IMG/VR virus record: IMGVR_UViG_3300035698_009409 | Span: 1 to 49,892 of that record | DNA from: a virus | Length of the DNA: 49,892 nt | Reading direction: 5' to 3' (one strand) | In this document: positions 19,558 through 28,950 of the stretch, piece after piece | How positions within the stretch are numbered: the first letter of the stretch is position 1 | How the letters are laid out: each line of letters begins with the position of its first letter | Program-made: the position numbers and the translations under genes | The notes under the pieces: generated by a model | What the model was told of the DNA's origin: nothing | Database searches by the model: none | What the model saw: the letters and a program-made list of their open reading frames with translations, nothing else

Positions 19558-22017
19558 ATGACTAGAGAACAACTCGCAATCTTAGCTAAGATCGTAAACG
19601 ACCCCTGGTACTTTTCTACTTTCGCTAAGATTGTACATCCTATTAAGGGTAGAGTTACTTTTGACCTATATCCCTTCCAAGCAGGTGTTCTATATAACTT
19701 TTTAAACTACCAATTCAATATCGTAGTAAAGTGTAGGCAAATGGGCTTAACCGAGTTATTAGGGTTATACGTTCTATGGTTAGCCATGTATCATAGCTAT
19801 AAAAACATAGTAATGATCTCTCTTAAAGATAGGGTGGCCAAAAAGCTCTTACGAAGGATAAAACACATCTATAGTAATCTCCCCCCATTTCTCCAAGTAC
19901 CAATCATAAATGGTAGACCCGGGGATATGGGAACCGGCTCTGAAATGCTGTTTATAAATGGGAGTTCTATTACTTCAATCCCTACCACTGAGGATGCAGG
20001 TAGGTCAGAGGCTGTATCATTGCTAGTAATGGATGAAGCTGCTATTATGCAATACGCTGAAATTATTTGGACAGCTGCTTTCCCTACACTATCTACGGGG
20101 GGTGCAGCTATCGTTAACAGCTGCGTAACGGGTGACACAGTGATTATTGGCCAAGACGGCAACTTTAGGATCGATACAGTTTGCCCTAAGGAATTTGGTA
20201 AGACCGACATTAAACATCTGGGGTTGAAAGTTTTAACCCACATGGGCAATTGGCAAAGGGTTATTGGAGCAACCAATAAAGGGGAACTAGAAACTTGGGA
20301 AGTAAAAGACCAGTTTAATAACACTCTAAAATGTACCCCCGCACACAAGCTCTTAACACCTCAAGGTTGGAAACCTGTATCCGAAATTATAGAACAAGGG
20401 TTAAATACCATATTATATGATACCGGGTTAAGTAATGTACAGGAGCCACCAATCACAGTTAAACCAGAGAAAGAGATTTTAAAACCAATACCCGGATTTC
20501 CCAAGTATTTAATATCGAACTGGGGTAAGGTTTATACCAACCTTAAAGAAAAACCTTATACTACATGTTCTGGGGACCTTAAAGAGAAGAAACCCATGTT
20601 TAACACTGCTGGGTATAAACGCATAAGTTTAAAACATAATGGGTTAAAGAAGAAGTTTACTTTGGCTAGGTTAATGGCTGAAGTATTTATTGGAGAAATA
20701 CCCGATACATTTGTAGTAGACCATGTTAATACAGTTATAACGGATAACTACATAACCAACCTAGAAATTGTATCTAGGCCTGAGAATGCTAGGCGGGCAG
20801 CATTACACTCCCGAAACTTAAAGCTTAGTCATAACATAGGGGATGGATTTCCAAATCTCCAACTAATAGCTTTGATTAAGGAGAAGACCAGTAAGTATGG
20901 TGACCACTACGGGGTTGTAAAAAGGATAGCTAAAGAATGCTCTGAAGAACTTGGCTTCGAAGTCAATAGGAAGTATACTCAAAGAGTTGCTAGGGGAGAT
21001 AGAAATACCAACATACGGGTATCCCCATTAACTCTAGTTAAGAAATATATCGATACCATTTATGATATATCAGTAGAGTACGATTCCTCCTATTTTACAG
21101 ATAATAATTTTACGTCCCGAAATACTCCATATGGAGTAGGTGGATTTTTTTATGATACTTGGCAAGATGGCCTCATAGGTATTAACGGGTTTAAGAATAT
21201 GAAACTCACTTGGGATATGCACCCTGACCGAGATGAGGAATGGTATATGAAGATGCGTAATGCTCTTGGAGCTAAACGTACTGCCCAGGAAATAGACGGT
21301 GACTTCTTAGCTTCTGGGGATACTGTATTTGACCTTTACGATATCAAGGCTATTGAGGACGGTTTAATGGACCGACCAGTAATAGAAAAGCGATTGAATG
21401 GGTCCATGCTTATATTCTTAAGACCAGTACCTGGAGAAGAATATTTTATAGGGGCTGACGTTTCAACAGGTAGGGCCAAAGACTACTCAGCTTTTTCAGT
21501 AATGAATAAACATGGGTTAGAGTATGCCTGCTTCAAGGGCCGACTAGCTACTAATAGGTTTAGAGACCTATTGCTAAATACGGGAGTAGAGTACAACATG
21601 GCCCTATTAGCTCCCGAGGCTAACGACGTTGGTGAAGCTGTAGTATCCGGCATACAGGAGCGGGCATACCCTAACCTCTATTACTCTGAACAAATAGTAC
21701 GTGAAAAAAACAACTCCAGGCCAGTAGTTAAGAAGGTTCCCGGTTGGTACACTACTGGTAAAAATAGGGGTACTATACTAGCTCTCTTAGAGGAAGATAT
21801 CAGGGAGGAAATACTAGACTTAGGAAACCCCTTTTTCGTCAATGAAGCCTACACATTTATCTATGATGCATCCAATAGACCAATAGCCATGAATAAAGGT
21901 GAATATATTGGTGACGGGTCTGAAACCTACTCTGATGACTCCATAATGAGTGAGGCAATAACTAACTTCATCCGCCGAGGGAAGCAAAAACCCAAGATAA
22001 TAACATCCCCAAGATAA
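19558..22017 (+). CDS. terL: Terminase large subunit with in-frame intein (819 aa precursor, 485 aa spliced)
   Basis: TerL is the packaging motor ATPase plus headful nuclease. The N-terminal ATPase has CRQMGLT (59-65; the Walker A lysine is replaced, as in many RQxGxST TerLs) and Walker B LLVMDE160. The intein covers residues 189-522. After splicing, IVNS joins TPYGVGGFFYD and rebuilds the conserved STPxG motif III. The RuvC-like nuclease has D634 (IGADVSTG), E687 (APEAND) and a C-terminal YSDDS. The gene starts 4 nt after the methyltransferase and ends 2 nt before the portal start. Functional TerL requires protein splicing. Confidence 0.95.
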   Translation: MTREQLAILAKIVNDPWYFSTFAKIVHPIKGRVTFDLYPFQAGVLYNFLNYQFNIVVKCRQMGLTELLGLYVLWLAMYHSYKNIVMISLKDRVAKKLLRRIKHIYSNLPPFLQVPIINGRPGDMGTGSEMLFINGSSITSIPTTEDAGRSEAVSLLVMDEAAIMQYAEIIWTAAFPTLSTGGAAIVNSCVTGDTVIIGQDGNFRIDTVCPKEFGKTDIKHLGLKVLTHMGNWQRVIGATNKGELETWEVKDQFNNTLKCTPAHKLLTPQGWKPVSEIIEQGLNTILYDTGLSNVQEPPITVKPEKEILKPIPGFPKYLISNWGKVYTNLKEKPYTTCSGDLKEKKPMFNTAGYKRISLKHNGLKKKFTLARLMAEVFIGEIPDTFVVDHVNTVITDNYITNLEIVSRPENARRAALHSRNLKLSHNIGDGFPNLQLIALIKEKTSKYGDHYGVVKRIAKECSEELGFEVNRKYTQRVARGDRNTNIRVSPLTLVKKYIDTIYDISVEYDSSYFTDNNFTSRNTPYGVGGFFYDTWQDGLIGINGFKNMKLTWDMHPDRDEEWYMKMRNALGAKRTAQEIDGDFLASGDTVFDLYDIKAIEDGLMDRPVIEKRLNGSMLIFLRPVPGEEYFIGADVSTGRAKDYSAFSVMNKHGLEYACFKGRLATNRFRDLLLNTGVEYNMALLAPEANDVGEAVVSGIQERAYPNLYYSEQIVREKNNSRPVVKKVPGWYTTGKNRGTILALLEEDIREEILDLGNPFFVNEAYTFIYDASNRPIAMNKGEYIGDGSETYSDDSIMSEAITNFIRRGKQKPKIITSPR
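20122..21123 (+). mobile_element. Intein with NUMOD4 + HNH homing endonuclease in TerL (334 aa)
   Basis: The element begins at C189 (CVTGDTVI, splicing block A) and block B is T260-P-A-H263. It ends at N522, preceded by Arg (FTSRN), with Thr as the +1 residue. The usual penultimate His is absent. In the centre, PIPGFPKYLISNWGKVYTN (311-328) is a NUMOD4-type DNA-binding motif. The segment LARLMAEVFIGEIPDTFVVDH with DNYITNLEIVSRPENARRA is an HNH_3-type nuclease (H389, N397). The insertion site is the invariant S-TPxG motif, a typical intein target that is hard to delete imprecisely. Confidence 0.9.
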
Positions 22018-22018
22018 T

Positions 22019-23500
22019 ATGGATAATTTTTTTGTTAACCTATTTAAAGCTACTCCCCCAACTAAGAAAGAGAAGTTCCCTAAAGAGGATGTGTCTAATC
22101 TACCCACCACCCGCCAATCAGTCCCATCTGTAGACCAGTCATTCATCCAAATTAAGGAAGCCCTAAACTTTATTAAACCGGGGTTTGAGTATGAGTACAT
22201 CCCGGTAATAAGGAAACTACTTAAGGTAAATAGCAGTGTTAGTTTAGCAGCTACTACTATCGTAGAGTTAGCCAATACGGGATTCTCTCTTGAGTTTGAT
22301 AGCTCAGTCCCTAAACCTCTACAGGTTGAAATGAGGAACCATATAGATGTAGTATCTAAAAAATGGGGTTTCGGAGTAGCCGGCTTACACGGCTTAATCA
22401 ATAAGCTCATATACCAGGTATACGTTGGGGGTGCCGTATCAAGTGAGTGGGTAGTAAAAAGAGACCTATCGGGTATTAAAAACCTAGCCCTGGTTAACGC
22501 AGAAACTGTACGGGTTCTATATAATCCAGAAAAACAGGATTATGAGTTTTACCAAATCCCCAACAGTCTCCTACCCCTTAACATACGGAATACTACAGTA
22601 GACATAAGAAATTACATCAAGCTGAACCCTGCTACTTATTCCTATTATGCTCTAATGAGTGATGAGGATTCCCCCGTGGGTACTCCACCTTTCCTCTCTG
22701 CTATTGACGATTTACATTCCCAGCTTAAAATGCTTAAAAACATTGGGTATGTTTCCGACCAACTGGGTTTAATGGGTTTCCTAGAAGCTATAACCCAGAA
22801 ACCTGACCGTAGAGAAGGAGAAAGTGACTCAGCTTACATGAACCGCTTAGAGGGCTTCTTACTTAATGTTAAGGATTCCTTAAAAGGGGGTTTAAAAGAT
22901 GGGATAGTTGCTGGGTTTGAAGGAGACCATACATTCGACTTCCACTCTACTACCAAGGACACCAATGGGGTAGCAGAAATATTTGATATAAACCACCGAA
23001 TGGTAGGTAATGGCTTATTTACTCCCACAGCCTTCTTAGGCGGTGCAGGTGGAGGCGCTGAGACTCTAGTTAATATCATTTTCACCAAAATGTTAGCCCA
23101 GCTCCATAATATACAAACCACTGTTGGTAGTGTTATAGAACGGGGGATAACTTTAGAACTCCTCCTAATGGGCTACGATTTTAACTTCGTAAAAGTTAAA
23201 TTCAAACCATCTACTATTACTGATGACCTAAAGAACGAACAAGCTAGAGAGATAAGGGTTAGGAATAACCAAATACTTTACGCTTCTGGTATAATCGGTA
23301 TGGAACAATTTGCTAATGAAATGGGGTACGATAAACCTGACCAACCAGAACCCCGGGTTGAAATAGACCCAGTTAAAATAGCTGAAGAAGCTGCTAAATC
23401 CAAAGCTCGAGAATCCAGCAAAGACCAGAGTGATAGAACTTCTCGTGATAAAAAGAAAAAACAACCAGAAAGAAAAGACCAAGATACTCGTAAACGATAA
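22019..23500 (+). CDS. Portal protein (493 aa)
   Basis: The protein forms the dodecameric vertex through which DNA enters and the tail attaches. It fits by position (directly after TerL, 1 nt spacing), size and pattern. The N-terminal region (IKPGFEYEYIPVIRKLLKVNSSVSLAATTIVELANTGF) resembles portal clip/stem entry segments. The middle is rich in strands (YVGGAVSSEWVVKRD..., NAETVRV). A long helical stretch with GVAEIFDINHRMVGNGLFTPTAFLGGAGGG corresponds to the portal crown/tunnel region. The last 50 residues are Lys/Arg/Asp-rich and disordered. Confidence 0.85.
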   Translation: MDNFFVNLFKATPPTKKEKFPKEDVSNLPTTRQSVPSVDQSFIQIKEALNFIKPGFEYEYIPVIRKLLKVNSSVSLAATTIVELANTGFSLEFDSSVPKPLQVEMRNHIDVVSKKWGFGVAGLHGLINKLIYQVYVGGAVSSEWVVKRDLSGIKNLALVNAETVRVLYNPEKQDYEFYQIPNSLLPLNIRNTTVDIRNYIKLNPATYSYYALMSDEDSPVGTPPFLSAIDDLHSQLKMLKNIGYVSDQLGLMGFLEAITQKPDRREGESDSAYMNRLEGFLLNVKDSLKGGLKDGIVAGFEGDHTFDFHSTTKDTNGVAEIFDINHRMVGNGLFTPTAFLGGAGGGAETLVNIIFTKMLAQLHNIQTTVGSVIERGITLELLLMGYDFNFVKVKFKPSTITDDLKNEQAREIRVRNNQILYASGIIGMEQFANEMGYDKPDQPEPRVEIDPVKIAEEAAKSKARESSKDQSDRTSRDKKKKQPERKDQDTRKR

Positions 23501-23503
23501 CCT

Positions 23504-24979
23504 ATGAAAGCATTACCAAAAACCCTGGAGATAAACTTCAGGAATAGCCACTCTTTAGTGGTAAGCCATAAGCCTATCACCATTTGCCCAGAAGGAGTAT
23601 GCGAGAACATCCTATCCAATAAGACTGCAGAGTCTTTAGCCTCCTTTGGCCTATTTGGTGGAAGCTCGGACGTTAATAAGTTCTATCCAGATATGAAAGC
23701 TGAAGATTGGACTCCAAAGGACGAGGACTTCATACAACCTATATATAGGGGCTTGTCTGAAACTACCGTATCCTATATGGGTATTCCCATAGACTTCTCT
23801 AGGCAGGGAGTTCTTAAGGCTGCCATGCCTCTTTTAAGAGGTGCTACCGTTAATACCAACCATGAAACAGAAACTGAGAATGCTGTAGGTTCTGTATCTT
23901 CGGTCTCTTGGCAAGAAGCTCAAAAGGTAGGAAACATTACAGTTCCCGCTGGTATCAATATGACCCTAAAGATTGATGCTAAAAGCAACCCCCGACTAGC
24001 TCGGGCTATTATGATGGACCCACCGGCTGTACACTCTAACTCAGTTACAGTAAAATTTGAACATGAACCCTCCCACCCAGAGTTAAAAGAAAAGTTTTGG
24101 GATACGGTTGGAAGCCGTGACAAAAAGGGAGAACTTATCCGTTTAATAGTTAATAAGGTAGTCCTATTTAAAGAAACCTCCCTGGTAAACCACGGAGCCG
24201 ATCCCTTTGCCCAAAAGATTGGGGAAGACGGGCTAATTATCAATCCTACGTATGCTTCTAAGGTATACAACTTCTCAGAAGATACTTCACTCAACTCATT
24301 TGAATTTTCACCAAATAACTTTACAACCATGCATCTAGAAGAAATCCGTACGGGCCTTGGCCTAAGTGAGGAGCAGTTGCCTGATCAAGCTTCCTTGATT
24401 ACATTGGTAACAACTCTTCGGGGGAACCAAATACCAGAAGGTATTGATGTCCCAACCCTAGAGGCAGCTAATACCCAGTTACAGGGTTTACTAGCTGTTG
24501 ACGAAAATCTAACCCCTGAAGTTTTAACAACTTTACGGGAAAGCCAAATCCCCGAAGGAGAGGCTTTGATTACTGAAGAGCAAACTACCATCCTTAACCA
24601 GGTTACTGAAGCGGGTGGGATTACGGGTATGCTCGAGAACATAACACTTGGAGAAAGCTATCTTAAAGTTATTCGCCAGAATGCTGTTAACAGTTTCAAA
24701 ATGGTATCTGGGGAATCCCCCAACCAGGAAATTATTGACACCATCTCATCTGCTCCATTAAAGGTAGCTAAAGCTTTTGAGTCTCAGTATGCTACCCAGG
24801 TTGAAGCTGCCTTCCCACTTAGCTGTGCTAAATGTGGTAGTCACGATGTATCCCGAGCCAGTGCTGGTAAAGTTCCATCAAGTGGCCCAACATCTCAATC
24901 CTATGAAGAACTCCGCGAGAAATTCGCAAGAGATACCCGCAGGACTGCTAGCTCCTTGCACGAAAAGAAGGCCGAGTAA
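23504..24979 (+). CDS. Prohead protease fused to scaffold-like domain (491 aa)
   Basis: Residues about 85-245 form the protease. V-N-T-N-H120-E is the catalytic-His motif and AVH177-S178-N-S-VTVKFE is the Ser motif of HK97/T4-type prohead proteases. A strand-rich domain and NHGADPFAQ follow. Residues 275-440 are acidic, Leu/Glu/Gln-rich, with three repeats of a LRxxQIPEG type (TTLRGNQIPEG, TTLRESQIPEG), fitting an internal scaffold. A late CAKC pair may be part of a degenerate knuckle. Protease and scaffold in one chain is common when no separate scaffold gene exists, as here. It is preceded by the portal at 3 nt. Confidence 0.8.
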   Translation: MKALPKTLEINFRNSHSLVVSHKPITICPEGVCENILSNKTAESLASFGLFGGSSDVNKFYPDMKAEDWTPKDEDFIQPIYRGLSETTVSYMGIPIDFSRQGVLKAAMPLLRGATVNTNHETETENAVGSVSSVSWQEAQKVGNITVPAGINMTLKIDAKSNPRLARAIMMDPPAVHSNSVTVKFEHEPSHPELKEKFWDTVGSRDKKGELIRLIVNKVVLFKETSLVNHGADPFAQKIGEDGLIINPTYASKVYNFSEDTSLNSFEFSPNNFTTMHLEEIRTGLGLSEEQLPDQASLITLVTTLRGNQIPEGIDVPTLEAANTQLQGLLAVDENLTPEVLTTLRESQIPEGEALITEEQTTILNQVTEAGGITGMLENITLGESYLKVIRQNAVNSFKMVSGESPNQEIIDTISSAPLKVAKAFESQYATQVEAAFPLSCAKCGSHDVSRASAGKVPSSGPTSQSYEELREKFARDTRRTASSLHEKKAE

Positions 24980-25065
24980 GTAACAAGTAATACTCTTCTA
25001 ACTTTGACTACAACTAAGGTTAACCCCTTACCGAAATTCATTATTTAAACTTAAATTTAGACAAT

Positions 25066-25833
25066 ATGCCTTACTCTGTTGGCGCAAATACAAAAACGAC
25101 CTTTGAAGTTGGTCCTGAGGCGCACAAATTATTTCTTGAGTTCGAGGTGGACGGCACAATCCACGTTGGACAACCCGTTAAACTTCACAGTGACGGTAAT
25201 AAGGTTAGCCCTGCTACTGCTTCTACCCTCGAAACCGAAATCGTCGGCGTTTCTATCCATGAAGGAAGTTCTGCCTATGGTGATTTCGTAACTATTGCCA
25301 TGCGTGGCTATGCTGTAATACAGGCTAAAGCCGGTGAAGTAATTGCTCCCGGTGCTGTAGTATATTCTGGCTATGATACTTCCGATGCCTATGCAGGTAC
25401 CCAGAAAACCTTTGGAGGTTATAACTTAGTAGCTAACGTTACTGGTAGTGATGTTGCACAAGTAGAAACTGTAACATTAACCGGTACTGGCGGAACTGCC
25501 AACGTTACTATGGGAGGCTTAACCAGGCTGGCTACTTGGTCTACCGACCTGGCTGGAACACATGCAGCTTTCGTTGCATCTCACGCTGCTGCCTACCTGG
25601 CTAACACCCCCTCGATCACTTTGACGGGTACTACAACCCTCGTCTTTACCGCTGCTTCAGCGGGTACTCCATTCACAGCGGGTACTGTAGCTAATGCCAG
25701 CTTGGATCTTGCTGGGGGCGTAGTTCACACTACTGCTAGTGCTCTTGCTGGTGCCACTAACCGTATCTTCGGTTGGGCCTTAGATGCTGCTGCTTCTATT
25801 GGTACTATTATCCGGGTATTAGTGAAAGACTAA
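25066..25833 (+). CDS. Capsid decoration-like protein with inserted beta domain (255 aa)
   Basis: The N-terminal 120 residues (VGQPVKLHSDGNKVSPAT..., EIVGVSIHEGSS.YGDFVTIAMRGYAVIQAKAGEVIAPGAVVYS) match the small beta barrel of head decoration or stabilisation proteins. Residues about 130-220 form a second Thr/Ala/Gly-rich beta domain (TLTGTGGTANVTM, THAAFVASHAAAYL) inserted before the last strand WALDAAASIGTIIRVLVKD. Its location between protease and major capsid is typical. Codons are C- and G-richer than the flanks, consistent with high expression. Confidence 0.75.
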   Translation: MPYSVGANTKTTFEVGPEAHKLFLEFEVDGTIHVGQPVKLHSDGNKVSPATASTLETEIVGVSIHEGSSAYGDFVTIAMRGYAVIQAKAGEVIAPGAVVYSGYDTSDAYAGTQKTFGGYNLVANVTGSDVAQVETVTLTGTGGTANVTMGGLTRLATWSTDLAGTHAAFVASHAAAYLANTPSITLTGTTTLVFTAASAGTPFTAGTVANASLDLAGGVVHTTASALAGATNRIFGWALDAAASIGTIIRVLVKD

Positions 25834-25893
25834 TTTCCCAATCTCCTAAACTATTCGTTGATCGCTAATCACTAATCTGAAATAATAAAACGC

Positions 25894-26997
25894 ATGAATA
25901 CTGATATTTTTAAAGCTTCCCCCCATTACAATAAGGTAAAAGAGATTGTAATGAAGGCGCAAGCCATCCGCGTAGACCGCGAAAAACCTTCTGACGTAAC
26001 CTTTGCTGATATGGTCTTAAATGAGACTCAGCTTGGTATCAATGATTTCTATACATCCCTTGGGGTGGATCCAAACTTTGACACCATTCAGAATCTCTTT
26101 ACTACAGTAGAGAACGACATCCGTTGGTTGGTTCCTGAAATCTTCCGTGATGCCCTCCGTTTGGGTTATCGCCAGGCCCCAATTTGGCCTAACCTAATTG
26201 CTACTGAAGAACAAACTTCGGGTTTGCAACAGGTTCTACCTCATTTGAATATGAGTGATGCTGCCCCTCGTAGGGTGGGTGAAGGTGAGACTATCCCATT
26301 GGGAACTCTCAGCTATGACTCCAAAAAATTCTCTATCTACAAATTTGGTCGTGGTATCAAAATCGTAGATGAGGTACTCCGTTATGTAAACCTTAACGTA
26401 GTTTCGATTTATCTCCAGGACTTCGGTATGAAGATGGGTTTGGGAGTTGACTCTCTAGCCATCAATACCCTGATCAACGGGGAACAGGCTAACGGTTCTG
26501 AAGCTGCTCCCGTAGTGGGAATTGCTACTGCCAACTCTTTAGCCTTCCGAGATATCCTGAAAATCTGGATTCGTATGTCCATGATCGGAAGAACTCCCAA
26601 GATGTTTGTTGGGGGTGAAGATATGGCCCTTGATACTCTTGACCTTGACCAATTCAGTAAGACCAGCAAGACTGCTTCCCCTGAGTACCGGTTGAATGTT
26701 AAGATGCCTCTTCCACAGGGAGCTGATTACTACATCCATGGTGGTATTCCTTCGAACCAGCACTTGATCGTAGATCCTATGGCTGCTCTCATTAAATTGA
26801 ATGCTGTCCCAATGACCGTAGAGTCTGAAAGGATCGTATCGAACCAATCTGAAGCCTTCTATGCAAGTTTCACTTTGGGCTTTGCTAAGCTCTTCACTGA
26901 TGCCTGTATTATCCAGGATTCTTCCAAAGCTATTGCTAACTACCCGCTGCCTAGTCAATTTGACTACGAAGCTTCTCAAGTAGTATCTATGCTGTAG
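25894..26997 (+). CDS. Major capsid protein (367 aa)
   Basis: The HK97-like shell protein by position, size and sequence character. The N-terminal helical arm (residues 1-40) is followed by an extended region, then IWPNLIATEEQTSGLQQVLPHLNMSDAAPRRVGEGETIPLGTLSYDSKKFSIYKFGRGIKIVDEV, which is typical E-loop/spine helix entry. The C-terminal beta-rich A-domain contains GADYYIHGGIPSNQHLIVDP. Codons are strongly optimised (GCT, CGT, AAC) relative to other genes. A strong terminator follows 17 nt downstream, so capsid mRNA is ended separately. Confidence 0.85.
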   Translation: MNTDIFKASPHYNKVKEIVMKAQAIRVDREKPSDVTFADMVLNETQLGINDFYTSLGVDPNFDTIQNLFTTVENDIRWLVPEIFRDALRLGYRQAPIWPNLIATEEQTSGLQQVLPHLNMSDAAPRRVGEGETIPLGTLSYDSKKFSIYKFGRGIKIVDEVLRYVNLNVVSIYLQDFGMKMGLGVDSLAINTLINGEQANGSEAAPVVGIATANSLAFRDILKIWIRMSMIGRTPKMFVGGEDMALDTLDLDQFSKTSKTASPEYRLNVKMPLPQGADYYIHGGIPSNQHLIVDPMAALIKLNAVPMTVESERIVSNQSEAFYASFTLGFAKLFTDACIIQDSSKAIANYPLPSQFDYEASQVVSML

Positions 26998-27014
26998 TTA
27001 ATATTGATTAGTTG

Positions 27015-27048
27015 AAAAGGGAGTGGGGCTATTCCCTCTCCCTTTTTT
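27015..27048 (+). terminator. Strong rho-independent terminator after the capsid gene
   Basis: AAAAGGGAG pairs with CTCCCTTTT, with further GGG/CCC pairing inside and a 6-T run within the 3' arm and tail. Confidence 0.92.
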
Positions 27049-27052
27049 ATTA

Positions 27053-27142
27053 AGTATTACTTTTAGCTAATACTTATGCATTAGCATTCTTTAGTTTATT
27101 AGGGATTACCTGGGGCATCGCTGCAAGCATTCTGGTAATACT
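27053..27142 (+). repeat. Intergenic structured element, copy 3
   Basis: Ninety nt closed by AGTATTAC (27053-27060) and GTAATACT (27135-27142), a perfect 8-bp outer stem. An inner stem is GCTAAT (27066-27071)/ATTAGC (27080-27085). An alternative stem AAGTATTA (27052-27059)/TAATACTT (27068-27075) would exclude both. The linker CTTTAGTTTATTAGGGATTA and the 3' string ATCGCTGCAAGCATTCTGG are shared with copy 4 in part or whole. Confidence 0.75.
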
Positions 27143-27189
27143 ATTTAAGATAATTATTTTGTAAAGAATCCCCACTAAAAATAAACACC

Positions 27190-27567
27190 ATGACAAAAAT
27201 CACACTCGGTAAAAAAGCCCAACATTTTTATGATCCCGCAAGCGGTTTACAGCTTAGCCTGGGTGAAACTAAGGACTTACCTGTAGGTAACCGTTCTTGG
27301 GTCCTGAAAGAAGCTTTAAAGGGAGGCCACGTAGTCCTAGTAAAGGATGAGCCTATCCAAAAGAGCCAAGCAGAAATTGATGCTGAAAACGCTGTAATAG
27401 CTTTAGAAGCCCGCAAAGCAGCTTTGCTATCCAACACTCGCAAAGAGATTATGGCAGAGTTTGAATACTTGGACTCAGACCACCTAGCCACTGCAGAAGC
27501 TACTTCTAAGAAGTCGGCCCTTGTGGACTTCCTATTATCAGTCGAGCCTGAATATTTAGAAGAGTAA
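27190..27567 (+). CDS. Hypothetical head-region protein (125 aa)
   Basis: The N-terminal 55 residues are beta-like (KITLGKKAQHFYDPASGLQLSLGETKDLPVG) and the rest is a long charged helix (QKSQAEIDAENAVIALEARKAALLSNTRKEIMAEFEYLD). It lies between the capsid gene and the connector genes, where small head-tail or head-associated proteins occur. No family is recognised. It is the first gene after the structured element, so it opens the connector operon. Confidence 0.7.
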   Translation: MTKITLGKKAQHFYDPASGLQLSLGETKDLPVGNRSWVLKEALKGGHVVLVKDEPIQKSQAEIDAENAVIALEARKAALLSNTRKEIMAEFEYLDSDHLATAEATSKKSALVDFLLSVEPEYLEE

Positions 27568-27571
27568 AAAC

Positions 27572-28480
27572 ATGGCTGTAACACCAGACTATACTTTATC
27601 CTTAACTGGCCTAGTATTAACCCTAGTAGATAGTTCTACATCTACAGTACTAGCTTCCCCCACCGTAGTCCTAAATTGGACTAACCCGGATGGGACAGAA
27701 GTAGTAACTTCGGAGGAAGACGATGGGTCCTATGGAACAACCTTTAAACTGGACCATACTCCATACGAATCGGGTATAACTAATATAGTGTTTAAGTTGA
27801 ACCTAGTAATATTTGATGGTACAGCTACCAAAGCTACCTTCTCTTATGTGATTATGCCCGATGAAACTCTGGGTTATATTTTTACGTACAGACAAAGTAT
27901 CTTAGAGCTGGTAAGGGGAACTCTACCTGAGTTTGAACTACCAGCTAACTCTTTCAATACTCTGAAGGTTAAATGGCAAAACCTCCTAAGAGAAGGACTA
28001 AACATCCCAATAAACGATACCTATAATGAGTACCAATGGCCCTACCTAGCTAACCTCTTAATAGCTTATCTCATAACTCGAGATACTATATACGGAGTTA
28101 TAAACTCTACAATATTAGGGGCAGCTGGTTCAGACACAGGGGGCAGCTATACTGTAGGAAGGGGTTCTTCTTCTTCGGGGTTTCTCCAGGGGGCCATAAA
28201 GTCTATTGAAACTGGCCCAACTAAAGTAGAGAGGCATAAAGCTTCTACTGCTATATCCGACACGATCGGTAGTGTATTTAGTAGGTCTAACGCTTCCAGT
28301 AGTGGTAAAACACTATGGGATGAAATACAGGGCCAAATCTGTACATTATCTAACTCGTTGGGAGTCTGGGTATCCGGTTGTACTCAAAATATTTCTATCC
28401 CAATAAAGATAATACGAGGTAGTGATTACTCTTACGAGACTCAGTACCCAAGAGTTCCAGAAGCTTTACCCAAAAACTAA
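27572..28480 (+). CDS. Putative head-tail connector with N-terminal Ig-like domain (302 aa)
   Basis: Residues 5-98 look like an immunoglobulin-type beta sandwich (LSLTGLVLTLVDSS..., VVLNWTNPDG, DDGSYGTTFKL, ATFSYVIMPDE). Residues 100-175 are helical (FTYRQSILELVRGTLPEFELPANSFNTLKVKWQNLLREGLN), resembling small connector/adaptor helices. The remainder is Ser/Gly-rich. Its position three genes before the tail terminator supports a neck role. The exact family is not recognised. Confidence 0.6.
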   Translation: MAVTPDYTLSLTGLVLTLVDSSTSTVLASPTVVLNWTNPDGTEVVTSEEDDGSYGTTFKLDHTPYESGITNIVFKLNLVIFDGTATKATFSYVIMPDETLGYIFTYRQSILELVRGTLPEFELPANSFNTLKVKWQNLLREGLNIPINDTYNEYQWPYLANLLIAYLITRDTIYGVINSTILGAAGSDTGGSYTVGRGSSSSGFLQGAIKSIETGPTKVERHKASTAISDTIGSVFSRSNASSSGKTLWDEIQGQICTLSNSLGVWVSGCTQNISIPIKIIRGSDYSYETQYPRVPEALPKN

Positions 28481-28482
28481 CC

Positions 28483-28950
28483 ATGGCTTTTATAAACGGA
28501 TATGAGTGGGCTCAATTTAAAGAGGACCTAGCTAGTTTTAATGATGGGGTTGGCCAACAACTGATTGGCTGGTACCATGTAGTTAATAAGATAGATCGCT
28601 ACGGTGAAGACATCGAGCCCCGCTACTCTTTCCGGATACTAAAAGGTATAATTGCTTATAACGCTTTTAAGGTTTGGCCTCTTACGAAGGATACCGACAC
28701 AGGCGCTATCGACAAAGAATATTGCTATATACTATTAAATAATACTTGGCTAGAATCACAGGACTCCTCCTGGTTTACCTCTGATAATAACCTAGCCATG
28801 GACCCTGACCTTGACCGGTTTGAGTTTGGGGGTATAAAATATGAACCAGCTGGAGACACCAGGGCAGCTCCTGATTCCCAGCACCCACTCTACACTATCA
28901 TAATCCTTAAAAGAGCAGCTAACCAGACTGGGGAATACCAAAGAGTTTAA
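28483..28950 (+). CDS. Putative head closure/neck protein (155 aa)
   Basis: A beta-rich protein with YSFRILKGIIAYNAFKVWPLT, YCYILLNNTWLE and YTIIILKRAA, lacking long helices. Size and position (between adaptor-like and HK97 gp10-like genes) fit the head-completion role. There is no direct motif proof. The TAA shares a base with the next ATG at 28950, showing translational coupling. Confidence 0.55.
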   Translation: MAFINGYEWAQFKEDLASFNDGVGQQLIGWYHVVNKIDRYGEDIEPRYSFRILKGIIAYNAFKVWPLTKDTDTGAIDKEYCYILLNNTWLESQDSSWFTSDNNLAMDPDLDRFEFGGIKYEPAGDTRAAPDSQHPLYTIIILKRAANQTGEYQRV

